The notes beneath the pieces were generated by a model. The model did no database searches. It worked only from the letters and a program-made list of their open reading frames with translations, and was not told where the DNA came from. The position numbers were made by a program, and so were the translations under genes. From Bacteroidales bacterium (lineage in GTDB: Bacteria; Bacteroidota; Bacteroidia; Bacteroidales; Dysgonomonadaceae), in NCBI GenBank assembly GCA_012728155.1, contig JAAYFR010000372.1:1-23706 (forward strand): a stretch of DNA of 23,706 nucleotides, written 5' to 3'. Shown piece by piece: positions 8,153 through 15,869 of this stretch (the first letter of the stretch is position 1; every line of letters starts with the position of its first letter).

Positions 8153-8995
8153 ATGAAAATATTCAAAATAAATAGAGCGCTAACAACATGCCTGATACTG
8201 CTACTCATCTCGTGCAGTGGCAGTCCAGGCCAAAAACAAACCGACACGATAAGTGGACAGAACAACTCCTACGAGAGCGGGCAACTGCTGTCCAACAGCA
8301 AAACAGAACTTACCGGGAAAGAGGATGACCCACCGACACTCGCAGAGGGAGAGAGCGACAACCCCTTCTCCACCGTCGTGGCCGAATACACCCCCGAGCA
8401 AATCAAACAGCTACTGGGGAAGTCCGCGCCCGAAAATGTGAAAGACCTCTTCCCGCTACTGTCACCTGAGGATATCTTCTTCGGACTGAAAGCAGAGGAA
8501 AGAAAGCAACTCGTGAAGCAGAAAAAATATGTCACCGAGTCGGGATCAATGACTTTCCTTGTCAACGAGACAGAAACCGGAGAGAACTATCTCTCTTTTA
8601 TTGGTACTTTTGAAGGAATCTGGGAAATGTTCGCCAAGAAAAAGGGTGATACTTGGTGGATTGCCGTGAACAGCCAATTCTGCGGCGCATTATGCTATAC
8701 GCATATCGCCAACTGCTATACCTTCCACAACAACCGTCTCACGCTTCACACCGACGCCAATCTCGCCGGATACCAGGATGTCTGGCCTGAACTCTTCATC
8801 GATTTCGACCAACTAACTGCCGATCAACAGGAAACGGTAAAAAAGATATGGGATAAAAAACTCAACGAACTCATTCTCTTCAACTTACCCAGAGATGGAA
8901 AAACCATCACCATGTACATCGATGAACTCCCCTACCTCGACGAAGATATTCCTTACGAAGTATTCAAAAAAGTTGAGACTGACATATGGGAATGA
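8153..8995 (+). CDS. Uncharacterised lipoprotein
   Basis: A 280-aa protein with a lipoprotein signal (LLISC, Cys21), then a low-complexity Ser/Gln/Thr linker (~22-75) and a charged helical segment around LSPEDIFFGLKAEERKQLVK. A mixed domain (~120-240) contains three closely spaced cysteines in SQFCGALCYTHIANC. I recognise no family. The residue after Cys21 is Ser and no acidic export signal follows, so it is probably periplasmic. It begins 33 bases after the 5'-nucleotidase-like gene and ends 15 bases before the next, so the three are likely cotranscribed. All three share GC-rich, C-ending codon use. Confidence 0.7.
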   Translation: MKIFKINRALTTCLILLLISCSGSPGQKQTDTISGQNNSYESGQLLSNSKTELTGKEDDPPTLAEGESDNPFSTVVAEYTPEQIKQLLGKSAPENVKDLFPLLSPEDIFFGLKAEERKQLVKQKKYVTESGSMTFLVNETETGENYLSFIGTFEGIWEMFAKKKGDTWWIAVNSQFCGALCYTHIANCYTFHNNRLTLHTDANLAGYQDVWPELFIDFDQLTADQQETVKKIWDKKLNELILFNLPRDGKTITMYIDELPYLDEDIPYEVFKKVETDIWE

Positions 8996-9010
8996 AATAA
9001 CTATATAACA

Positions 9011-9769
9011 ATGAAAACAAGAATCATACTATTACTCTCATTATTACCCTTGCACCTAATCCAGGCGCAGACTGAGAAAGCGTTTCCCAACTACGTGTGG
9101 AGCGACGCCAACGTGACCAACAAAGACGGATCGCGCTTCGGCTATGAGAAAGCATCTTTTACCCCCATCTTCAAAAACTGCAGTACCCTATCAAAAACTG
9201 ATCCCTGCTACGAAGAAGAGAACTACGACGGCATAACCCTCCTCGGAAAATATAAGAACAGCTCGATGACCGACTTCGTGCATATCCTCTACGCCGAAGG
9301 GCCCAGTGCCGACCCTGCCTTCGCCATCACCGACAGAGACAACAACCTTCTGTGGAGTGAATTCGCCGAAGAAATGTGCATCAACACGGCAGGCGTAATC
9401 TACCTCTCCGGCAACATGAACAAGATGTTCAACCAGCGAATGAAATTTCAATTCAAGAGCGGCAAAGTGACCGAATTAAAACAACCCTACTATTTTGTGG
9501 ATGTGAAAGGAAAGCTCCTAAAACCGGTGAAGCTCTACAGCGGGAAAGAGAACCAAGGTGAACTGATCGCCACTTTACCTGTCGGCTACGAGATTGAAAT
9601 CCTCCTCGCCGAAGCCGATCCCCCTTTCGATGAAGATGGCTATCAGGAACAGATGACCAACTACCTCGCCCGTACAGCCTTCGGACTGGTCGGCTGGCTC
9701 AAGCTCGGTGAAGACGATACCTATTTCATGAATCCTGTTGTGAAAGGATTGGGTTATTATGGAGATTAA
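9011..9769 (+). CDS. Secreted protein with SH3-like C-terminal region
   Basis: A 252-aa protein with a clear signal peptide (1-20, ending LIQAQ, the usual Bacteroidota cleavage context). The N-terminal half (~21-150) is not recognised. From ~160 to 235 the pattern GKLLKPVKLYSGKENQ, then LIATLPVGYEIEILLAE and finally LVGWLKLGEDD resembles a bacterial SH3-type domain. That call rests on pattern only. It has no membrane anchor, so it should be periplasmic or secreted. It starts 15 bases after the preceding lipoprotein gene and shares its codon bias, so the two probably form one unit. Confidence 0.68.
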   Translation: MKTRIILLLSLLPLHLIQAQTEKAFPNYVWSDANVTNKDGSRFGYEKASFTPIFKNCSTLSKTDPCYEEENYDGITLLGKYKNSSMTDFVHILYAEGPSADPAFAITDRDNNLLWSEFAEEMCINTAGVIYLSGNMNKMFNQRMKFQFKSGKVTELKQPYYFVDVKGKLLKPVKLYSGKENQGELIATLPVGYEIEILLAEADPPFDEDGYQEQMTNYLARTAFGLVGWLKLGEDDTYFMNPVVKGLGYYGD

Positions 9770-9851
9770 TGGAGAAAAATGAAATTGAATGAGGTTGATG
9801 AAAGATTGATAAAATGTTGAAAAAGAATCGAATTCTTAAACGACAATAATA

Positions 9852-11657
9852 ATGAAAAAAATATTTTACACAATAGTGCTGATTGCAGTGGTGCTTTCTT
9901 GCACAGGCAAGCGACAGAGCGGTGATGCCAATGGTGCGAATGCGTTGACATTCGACACCATCAGGGTATTGGAGAAAATAAAACTTCTCGAATACGGAAT
10001 TGACACCCTCCCTCGTGCCGAGGTTTTTATCGAACTTATATATCCAAAGTCTTGTAGTCCAAAAACCGATTTGAAAAAGCTACAATCACTCTTTTATGAG
10101 ATTATTTTTGACGAGGAAAATGATTCACCCTCGTCTCTGGAACAAACCTTGGAGAGGTATATCAAAAGTTACACAGAAGAATATCGTGAAAATGCACGCT
10201 ATTTTGAAGAAGAGTTGAAAGAATCTCCCCACGTAGATATGGCAGATGAACATCGGCATTACAATTATTCACCATATACACGCATCAACAACGAAATAGA
10301 TTTTTACAACAAATCCTTATTGAATTTTACATCCAATTTTGAAAGTGTGCAGTCCGGCAGGATAACGAGAGAGATAAAATATTCCAGCATCGACCTGATC
10401 TCCACTAAAAAACTGACAGAAGCCGATATTTTCAACTCAGGTTACAAAGAAGAATTGGCTCCAATTATCCGGAATAAATTATTGGAAGCGGTCATGGAAT
10501 TGTTTGGTAATGTTGAAAGCGATCGAGATCCAAAAAACAGTTTTTATGATTTCTATACTATTTATGCCAATGGCAATTTCATGATAGACGACAAAGGGTT
10601 GCATTATATTTACAATCAAGATGAGGTGACACCACCCATATTCGGTACGTTCGAAATAGATATTGCATTTCAGGAAGTGGCACACCTACTCAATCCCGAA
10701 ATATTGAGTAGTATGGGAATCAATACCCAAGACAACCGGAAGAAATCAGGAGTGAGGAATAAGACCGGCAGCATGGCCCAACAGGAAGAGACAAACCGAC
10801 GAAGGGATTACTCCGAATTCCCAATTGCTTATGTAAAAGAGGGGGGGCTTTACTTTTTCAACCCAGAAAATCAGACCATCAAAAGATTTACCGAAGAAGC
10901 CGATTCAGTTTTCAACTGTGTATATTCCGATAAGGATAATATGTTTTATTATATGGTTTCCAAAAACGGGATGCTGTCGTTCAAGGAAGTAGATTTAGCT
11001 GTCACGCCTATACAAATATCACTTCTGAAAGGATTGAAAAGCGCCACCCAAGACTTCTTCTCAGAGACATATGGCGAGAAAGCAGCACTTAGTTTTATCA
11101 ATAATAACTTGCTGTTGGAATGCGATTTCGAATGGGACTATTATAGTTTCTCAAAATATCTCGAATATTCGATCGACTGGAATACACTATCCAAACTCGA
11201 CGGAGAGATGTTTTACGAAAAATATATAAACTTTATCGAAAGAGAAGGACCTGACACGGATTATAATCCCATTTTTGACAAAGCCAAACCGCTTGTTATT
11301 TCGGAAGAGCAGATTGATGGTGATGAATTAGAATATTACTTAACAGAAGAATCTGCCGATAAATCAAAAATAATATTTGCCATTTTAGTTGGTTTCGGTG
11401 ATCTGCCTCACGGACCTTACTGCGTGGCAAATGCCGACGGATCGATGATGAAACTACTGAATGATACCGATATGGGATCAAAATTCAAGCCTGTCTGGTG
11501 TAACAACAATGCGGTTTATATTCGAAAAAGGGAAATCGGAGAATATGAATATATTAAAGAACTCTGTTACACCATTGCTTCAACCAATGAAGTAGCGGTT
11601 ATTGACAGCAATGTCGATTATTATGCGGTAAGAATAAATGGTTCAACCCATTTTTGA
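9852..11657 (+). CDS. Lipoprotein with DUF3298 (RsiV-like) region
   Basis: A 601-aa protein with lipobox VVLSC (Cys17). Residues ~35-285 resemble DUF3298/RsiV-type extracytoplasmic domains. The marks are a helical segment with repeated ExY residues, a strand bearing SGRITREIKYSSIDL, the LTEADIF segment and the diagnostic GLHYIYNQDEVTPPIFGTFEIDI run (start ~256) followed by LLNPEIL. The C-terminal half (~315-600) is beta-rich, with YVKEGGLYFFNPENQ and LPHGPYCVANADGS, and might be propeller-like; I cannot name it. RsiV itself is a membrane anti-sigma factor whose DUF3298 domain binds lysozyme. Here there is no cytosolic anti-sigma part, only a lipid anchor. Base composition is more A/T-rich than in the three genes upstream. 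Confidence 0.7.
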   Translation: MKKIFYTIVLIAVVLSCTGKRQSGDANGANALTFDTIRVLEKIKLLEYGIDTLPRAEVFIELIYPKSCSPKTDLKKLQSLFYEIIFDEENDSPSSLEQTLERYIKSYTEEYRENARYFEEELKESPHVDMADEHRHYNYSPYTRINNEIDFYNKSLLNFTSNFESVQSGRITREIKYSSIDLISTKKLTEADIFNSGYKEELAPIIRNKLLEAVMELFGNVESDRDPKNSFYDFYTIYANGNFMIDDKGLHYIYNQDEVTPPIFGTFEIDIAFQEVAHLLNPEILSSMGINTQDNRKKSGVRNKTGSMAQQEETNRRRDYSEFPIAYVKEGGLYFFNPENQTIKRFTEEADSVFNCVYSDKDNMFYYMVSKNGMLSFKEVDLAVTPIQISLLKGLKSATQDFFSETYGEKAALSFINNNLLLECDFEWDYYSFSKYLEYSIDWNTLSKLDGEMFYEKYINFIEREGPDTDYNPIFDKAKPLVISEEQIDGDELEYYLTEESADKSKIIFAILVGFGDLPHGPYCVANADGSMMKLLNDTDMGSKFKPVWCNNNAVYIRKREIGEYEYIKELCYTIASTNEVAVIDSNVDYYAVRINGSTHF

Positions 11658-11693
11658 ACGGAAAGAACCCCTTTAAAATAGAGGAACAATACA

Positions 11694-11903
11694 ATGAAAA
11701 TAATTGTCAACAGAACAGAAATAACAATATTCAGCGGTGCCCGTGTTTCAGATGTGATACGTCAATATTACGCCCATCACAAAAAAGCGATACCGGAGGT
11801 AATGCCGGAGGTAATGGATCAATATGGCAATACCCTTTCCCCCGACGGAAGATTGTTTAAAAATAGTAAGATTACAATAAACTTAAAAAAAGAGAACAAA
11901 TAA
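11694..11903 (+). CDS. 69-aa beta-grasp (MoaD/ThiS-like) small protein
   Basis: This short protein has the strand-helix-strand pattern of ubiquitin-like beta-grasp proteins. MKIIVNRTEITIFSGARVSD (strand, turn, strand, helix start) is followed by a Tyr/His/Lys-rich helix and a DQYGNTLSPDGRLFKNSKITI closing part. It has no signal peptide, so it is cytosolic, unlike all its neighbours. It lacks the C-terminal Gly-Gly that ThiS and MoaD need for activation and ends in NLKKENK, so it is unlikely to be a sulfur carrier of the classic kind. It lies 36 bases after the DUF3298 lipoprotein and is followed without spacing by a 30-codon ORF. Function unknown. Confidence 0.65.
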   Translation: MKIIVNRTEITIFSGARVSDVIRQYYAHHKKAIPEVMPEVMDQYGNTLSPDGRLFKNSKITINLKKENK

Positions 11904-11996
11904 ATGGAACAATTTGTCACTCAGATTGGTAAGAGTTGTGCAGACACAACAATAGGAAGAAAGTTTCGAGATCACACTAAAAATATACCCTTATGA
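11904..11996 (+). CDS. Possible 30-aa small ORF coupled to neighbours
   Basis: The ATG at 11904 follows directly on the TAA of the beta-grasp gene. The frame runs 30 codons (starting MEQFVTQIGKSC) to a TGA that overlaps the ATG of the next lipoprotein gene (ATGA at 11993-11996). This arrangement is typical of translational coupling, but so short an ORF could be chance. No family is recognised. Confidence 0.3.
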   Translation: MEQFVTQIGKSCADTTIGRKFRDHTKNIPL

Positions 11997-13078
11997 AAAA
12001 TAAATATTCCTACTCTAATAGTCCTATTTCCTGGCTATTGACTCTTGTTTTTTTTATTACTTCCACCTCTTTATCCCTACTTTCCGGCTGCACCAACTCG
12101 TCTGGAAAATCCGTTGCAGAGGAGAAATCGGATCAATCTGTACAGTACCAAACTTACTGTAACGAACGCTATGGCTACTGTGTGGATTATCCCGATTTCC
12201 TGATCCCGCAAGGAGAATCGGACAATGGCGATGGACAGCAATTTATCTCTGAAAACGACGAACAAAAATTGTGGGTCTATCGTGATGCCAAAATGGATAT
12301 GATGACGGGCGACCTGCTCTCGCTGCGACAGGCTTATCAGGATGATTGTCAAAGTAAGTTGGAGGTGACGAAGAAGGAACTATTTGACAACTATTATTTT
12401 ATCAAAGGAAAAACGAATGAAAAAAGCACTTTCAGCCAATACAGCATACTGGTCAATAACGACTATTTCACGATCTATTTTGAATACCCCCATAGAGATG
12501 ACAAACTATTCAACGGCATCGGAAAGAAGGTGAGTGGTTCCTTTAATATCGGCATGAACATCGAATCGAGAGATGAATTTCCCACGTTCCTGTTTCACTT
12601 CCTGAATGAATGTTTCTATGAGAATAATTTCAATAGACTACTCCATGACAAAAGCGATAGACTTGCTCCCTATATCGACAAGGAGATGGGGGTCCAACGG
12701 TACTACGCCCTGGGAACAATCCCAAAGCTCTTCTCCCGATCCGACAATTTCGGGTTCGACGAGCATACCGATTTTGAGACAAAACCTGAAGCGGGAGGAG
12801 AATACTCCCTACTCTATCTGGATACCGATACAATGATTTGCGACCTTGATTTTGATGGATACAGCAAATTATATTATCACTCTACGGACAAGGTTCCCGA
12901 TATAGTCATCAACTTCGAAACATTTGAAATGGCTCCGGTACAACTGCCTTATCAAGATGCCGCAATCATGGTGGTCTATCTGCCCAACAGGTTCAACAAT
13001 CCACGGGCATTCTATTTTATCGAAACACCCTCAGGCTGGAAACTGGCTTTCGTGGATGACACCCTCTGTGGAGGATAA
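11993..13078 (+). CDS. Uncharacterised lipoprotein with NERYGY-DYP-type domain
   Basis: A 361-aa protein with a long lipoprotein signal (lipobox LLSGC, Cys33). After a short linker the segment YCNERYGYCVDYP, then ESDNGDGQQFIS and LWVYRD (~53-102), matches a pattern seen in many uncharacterised exported proteins with a PsbP-like beginning (NERYGYSIEYP, NGDGxxF). The C-terminal half (~185-355) seems to be a separate alpha/beta domain of unknown type. It has no acidic export signal after the cysteine, so it is probably periplasmic. It is the last gene before the terminator at 13132-13165, closing the run of exported proteins. No function is assigned. Confidence 0.7.
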   Translation: MKNKYSYSNSPISWLLTLVFFITSTSLSLLSGCTNSSGKSVAEEKSDQSVQYQTYCNERYGYCVDYPDFLIPQGESDNGDGQQFISENDEQKLWVYRDAKMDMMTGDLLSLRQAYQDDCQSKLEVTKKELFDNYYFIKGKTNEKSTFSQYSILVNNDYFTIYFEYPHRDDKLFNGIGKKVSGSFNIGMNIESRDEFPTFLFHFLNECFYENNFNRLLHDKSDRLAPYIDKEMGVQRYYALGTIPKLFSRSDNFGFDEHTDFETKPEAGGEYSLLYLDTDTMICDLDFDGYSKLYYHSTDKVPDIVINFETFEMAPVQLPYQDAAIMVVYLPNRFNNPRAFYFIETPSGWKLAFVDDTLCGG

Positions 13079-13131
13079 GCGACAAAAGTAAAAACGAGAT
13101 ACCCAATTCTGTTTAGTTTAAAGATATTTAT

Positions 13132-13165
13132 AAAAAAGGGATGAAACTTTCAATCCCTTTTTTTT
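13132..13165 (+). terminator. Strong intrinsic terminator
   Basis: An 11-base-pair stem (AAAAAAGGGAT with ATCCCTTTTTT) around a 10-base loop, followed by a T-run. It lies 54 bases after the stop of the last lipoprotein gene and separates that unit from the metallo-hydrolase gene. The A-rich left arm could also work in the opposite direction. Confidence 0.85.
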
Positions 13166-13201
13166 GTTGTATATAAGATAATTGTACAAGATGGCGCTTC
13201 A

Positions 13202-13224
13202 CACGCGGCAGTTGCCTTGGCGTG
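13202..13224 (+). other. GC-rich hairpin in metallo-hydrolase leader
   Basis: CACGC and GCGTG arms enclose GGCA-GT-TGCC, with a three-base TTG bulge. It stands out in an A/T-rich gap, 43 bases before the preferred start at 13268 and with no T-run after it. It could be a leader structure or a degraded mobile or palindromic element. Confidence 0.35.
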
Positions 13225-13267
13225 CATAAAGCAAGTAAAAAGGTATGGCAAGCAATTACTTTACTGT

Positions 13268-14389
13268 ATGAAATTGGCAAAACGAATTATGATCATCCTT
13301 GTAACTATTTTATTGCTGTCAAGCATTACAATATTTTTTTATATGCGGTTGCCCAAATTTGGGAAAGCACCAAAAGGAGAACGGCTTGAGCGAATGGTAC
13401 AATCTCCCAATTACAAAGAGGGACAATTCCAGAATCTCAGTGATACACCCAACTTAAGTGGAAACAGGTCCATGATAAAGGTTTTCTATAATCTCCTGTT
13501 CAAAAAGGCGCCACGCACAAAGCCGATAGATACAATTCCATCCTTGAAAACCGATCTTAAAAATCTACCCATCGCCAAAGATATTCTGGGCTGGTTTGGG
13601 CATTCCTCCTACTATTTGCAAGTTGATGGCATACGGTTTCTGATCGATCCTCTCTTTAGCGGTAACGCCTCGCCGATACCCCGATCGAACAAATCGTTCA
13701 AGGGAACAGATTCCTATTCGACCGATGATATGCCCAAAATTGATTATCTGTTAATCACCCACGATCACTACGACCATCTGGATTATCCCACGATAAAAAA
13801 GCTGAGATCAAAGATCGGGCATGTTGTCTGCGGTCTGGGTGTGGGCGCCCATTTCGAACATTGGAAATACAATCCGGCCATCATCACTGAAATGGACTGG
13901 AATGAAAAGATGACTCTTTCGGGTGGTATCACCTTGCACACCGCGCCGGCACGCCACTTTTCAGGAAGGACTTTCAACCGGAACAATACCCTTTGGCTGG
14001 CGTTTATCCTTCAGACAGGTGAGATGCAGCTCTATCTCGGTGGCGATGGTGGTTATGATACCCATTTTGCCGAAATCGGGGAAAAATTCGGCCAGTTTGA
14101 TCTGGCCATCCTGGAGAACGGGCAGTATAACGAAGCGTGGCACACCATCCACCTGATGCCCAAAGAGGGGTTGCAAGCCGCCAAAGATTTAAATGCGAAG
14201 CGACTGTTCCCGGTCCATTCTTCCAAGTTCAAATTGGCCCACCACCCTTGGGACGAACCGTTGAAAACCATCACCGAACTGAACGAACAAGGAGAGCGGA
14301 TATCGCTTGTGACTCCCAAGATTGGAGAAATTGTCTATCTGGATGACACTACACAGCTTTTCAGTAAATGGTGGGAAAAGGTGAATTAA
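13268..14389 (+). CDS. NAPE-PLD/RomA-like metallo-beta-lactamase-fold hydrolase
   Basis: A 373-aa protein from the ATG at 13268. A longer frame from a TTG at 13217 would put 17 polar residues before the membrane helix and is less likely. One N-terminal helix (~6-25) anchors it; the rest should be periplasmic. The MBL signature THDHYDHLD (HxHxDH, ~185-193) is intact, preceded by the family's WFGHSSYYL and FLIDPLFSGNASP and followed by HFSGRTFNRNNTLW and LGGDGGYD. The C-terminal HSSKFKLAHHPWDEPL is typical of the RomA/NAPE-PLD branch, which includes phospholipase-D-type enzymes acting on N-acyl-phosphatidylethanolamine. The substrate here is not known. The gene lies just before an envelope glycan cassette that has its own promoter-like element overlapping this gene's end. 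Confidence 0.87.
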   Translation: MKLAKRIMIILVTILLLSSITIFFYMRLPKFGKAPKGERLERMVQSPNYKEGQFQNLSDTPNLSGNRSMIKVFYNLLFKKAPRTKPIDTIPSLKTDLKNLPIAKDILGWFGHSSYYLQVDGIRFLIDPLFSGNASPIPRSNKSFKGTDSYSTDDMPKIDYLLITHDHYDHLDYPTIKKLRSKIGHVVCGLGVGAHFEHWKYNPAIITEMDWNEKMTLSGGITLHTAPARHFSGRTFNRNNTLWLAFILQTGEMQLYLGGDGGYDTHFAEIGEKFGQFDLAILENGQYNEAWHTIHLMPKEGLQAAKDLNAKRLFPVHSSKFKLAHHPWDEPLKTITELNEQGERISLVTPKIGEIVYLDDTTQLFSKWWEKVN

Positions 14390-14415
14390 AAAATGAATAA
14401 TATTGCCTACTTTTG
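14386..14415 (+). promoter_or_regulatory. Bacteroidetes-type promoter before GT2 cassette
   Basis: TACTTTTG at 14408-14415 matches the -7 consensus TAnnTTTG. A TTA at 14386-14388, 19 bases upstream, is a near match to the -33 TTG and overlaps the stop codon of the metallo-hydrolase. Transcription would start near 14420, so the GT2 start should be the ATG at 14499 rather than the upstream TTG at 14403. Confidence 0.5.
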
Positions 14416-14498
14416 TCCCCGAAGACAATCAGATCCATTTGGTGCCAAACCCATCAGTTGAAATATTGCCTTTTTTTAAATTGATCATCGCTACTAAA

Positions 14499-15236
14499 AT
14501 GGAAAGAAACAAAACAAGCCAATACACTTTCACCATTATTGTTCCGGTTTATAATGAAGTAGAGAACATCGGGCGGTTAGAAGAAAAGCTGCAACACTTC
14601 TTACCCCGATCGCTCTACCCTACTTGTGTGCTGTTTATTAACGACGGCTCAACCGACGGAAGTAAAGAAGAGATAGACACAATTTGTAGACGCAATCCCC
14701 ATTTCTTCTATCTCAGTATGAAAGAAAATAGAGGACTGAGTGCTGCACTGAAAGCTGGGTTCGATTACTCTTTTTCTGAATTTGTGGGTTATATGGATGC
14801 TGACATGCAGACCGATGCCGACGACTTCAACCTGCTACTTCCCCATCTGGCCGAGTATGAACTGGTAACCGGCATACGGACCGATCGAAAAGATTCGTTT
14901 TTTAAGAACCTCCAATCGAAGATTGCCAACGGATATCGCCGAATGATGACCGGTGATGGCATATCCGATACCGGATGCCCGTTAAAAGTAATAGATACGA
15001 CATATGCCAAGCGTATGCCCATGTTCAAGGGAATGCATCGCTTCTTGCCGGCGCTTATCCTTTTACAGGACGGAAAGGTAGCGCAAATTCCGGTGCGCCA
15101 CTACCCACGTATAGCCGGACAATCGAAGTATCACTTGTGGAATCGCCTCACAGGACCCTTTATCGACTGTTTTGCCTACCGCTGGATGAAGAAACGCTAT
15201 ACCAATTACAGCATCAGCGACACCAATTTAGATTGA
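14499..15236 (+). CDS. GT2 glycosyltransferase, polyprenyl-phosphate sugar synthase-like
   Basis: A 246-aa protein from the ATG at 14499. It has the GT-A fold marks of DPM1/ArnC/RgtE-type enzymes: IIVPVYNEVENI (~13-24), INDGSTDGS (~47-55), ENRGLSAALKAGFDY, the metal-binding DAD (D100/D102) and the acceptor-side GISDTGCPLKVI. The RIAGQSKYHLWNR segment is typical of dolichol/undecaprenyl-phosphate sugar synthases. There are no C-terminal membrane helices, as in DPM1-like single-domain forms and unlike ArnC. The expected reaction is transfer of a sugar from a nucleotide donor to polyprenyl phosphate on the cytosolic face. The downstream epimerase suggests UDP-galacturonate as the donor (inference). 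It is separated by 3 bases from the LAB_N gene. Confidence 0.9.
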   Translation: MERNKTSQYTFTIIVPVYNEVENIGRLEEKLQHFLPRSLYPTCVLFINDGSTDGSKEEIDTICRRNPHFFYLSMKENRGLSAALKAGFDYSFSEFVGYMDADMQTDADDFNLLLPHLAEYELVTGIRTDRKDSFFKNLQSKIANGYRRMMTGDGISDTGCPLKVIDTTYAKRMPMFKGMHRFLPALILLQDGKVAQIPVRHYPRIAGQSKYHLWNRLTGPFIDCFAYRWMKKRYTNYSISDTNLD

Positions 15237-15239
15237 TCT

Positions 15240-15869
15240 ATGCAAGGGACTACAATCTGGGTTTATGCGATCGGCTTTCTGGCGCAGATTTTCTTCTCGG
15301 CACGCATACTCTACCAATGGGTCGTAACCGAAAAGGCCAAGAAGATACTCTCTCCCCCCTTATTCTGGATACTGAGTATTTTCGGCTCTTACCTGCTTTT
15401 TATCTATGGCGTACTCAGGAATGACTTTGCCATTATCTTTGGACAATTTATCGCATACTACATCTATCTCTGGAACCTCAACATGCAAGGGATATGGAAA
15501 CGACTGCATCTATCGGTAAAAACTGTCCTTCTGGCAACCCCGATTGTGGCAGCAGCTTATCTGGTACGGGATATGGAGGTCTTCACCACCCTCTTCTTCA
15601 GGCAAAAAGATATCCCTTTCTGGTTGCTGATCTTCGGTTCAGCGGGACAGCTACTTTTTACATTCCGATTCATCTACCAATGGATCTACTCTGCCCATCG
15701 TCACCAATCTCTGTTACCGATTGGCTTTTGGATTATCAGCTTGTTGGGTTCGGGAATTATTGTCACATATGGGATCATTCGACACGACCCTGTCCTTATA
15801 TTGGGACAATCAGTCGGTTTCGTGGCTTATGTACGTAATATTATGATTGGCCTGCAAATTAGAAAATGA
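15240..15869 (+). CDS. Duplicated LAB_N-domain membrane protein
   Basis: This 209-aa, strongly hydrophobic protein carries two copies of the lipid-A-disaccharide-synthase N-terminal-type domain (LAB_N). Copy one (~12-82) has FFSARILYQWVVTEK, then LFWILSIFGSYLLFIYG and IFGQFIAYYIYLWNL. Copy two (~131-203) has LFTFRFIYQWIYSAH, FWIISLLGSGIIVTYG and ILGQSVGFVAYVRNI. Each copy supplies about three helices. Free-standing LAB_N proteins often occur with polyprenyl-phosphate glycosyltransferases and ArnT-like enzymes, and a role in moving or presenting the lipid-linked sugar across the inner membrane is a reasonable inference. Its TGA overlaps the ATG of the next gene (ATGA), indicating translational coupling. 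Confidence 0.9.
   Translation: MQGTTIWVYAIGFLAQIFFSARILYQWVVTEKAKKILSPPLFWILSIFGSYLLFIYGVLRNDFAIIFGQFIAYYIYLWNLNMQGIWKRLHLSVKTVLLATPIVAAAYLVRDMEVFTTLFFRQKDIPFWLLIFGSAGQLLFTFRFIYQWIYSAHRHQSLLPIGFWIISLLGSGIIVTYGIIRHDPVLILGQSVGFVAYVRNIMIGLQIRK

Noticed and set aside
9823..9837. AAGAAT-CGA-ATTCTT inverted repeat before the DUF3298 lipoprotein
   Set aside because: Weak A/T-rich stem with no T-run; likely chance.
13217..13267. N-terminal extension of the metallo-hydrolase from a TTG
   Set aside because: Would place polar residues before the membrane helix and cover the hairpin; the ATG at 13268 is a better start.
14975..15424. 149-aa plus-strand ORF across the GT2 and LAB_N genes
   Set aside because: Out of frame with two recognised proteins and bridges their boundary; no start context or family match.
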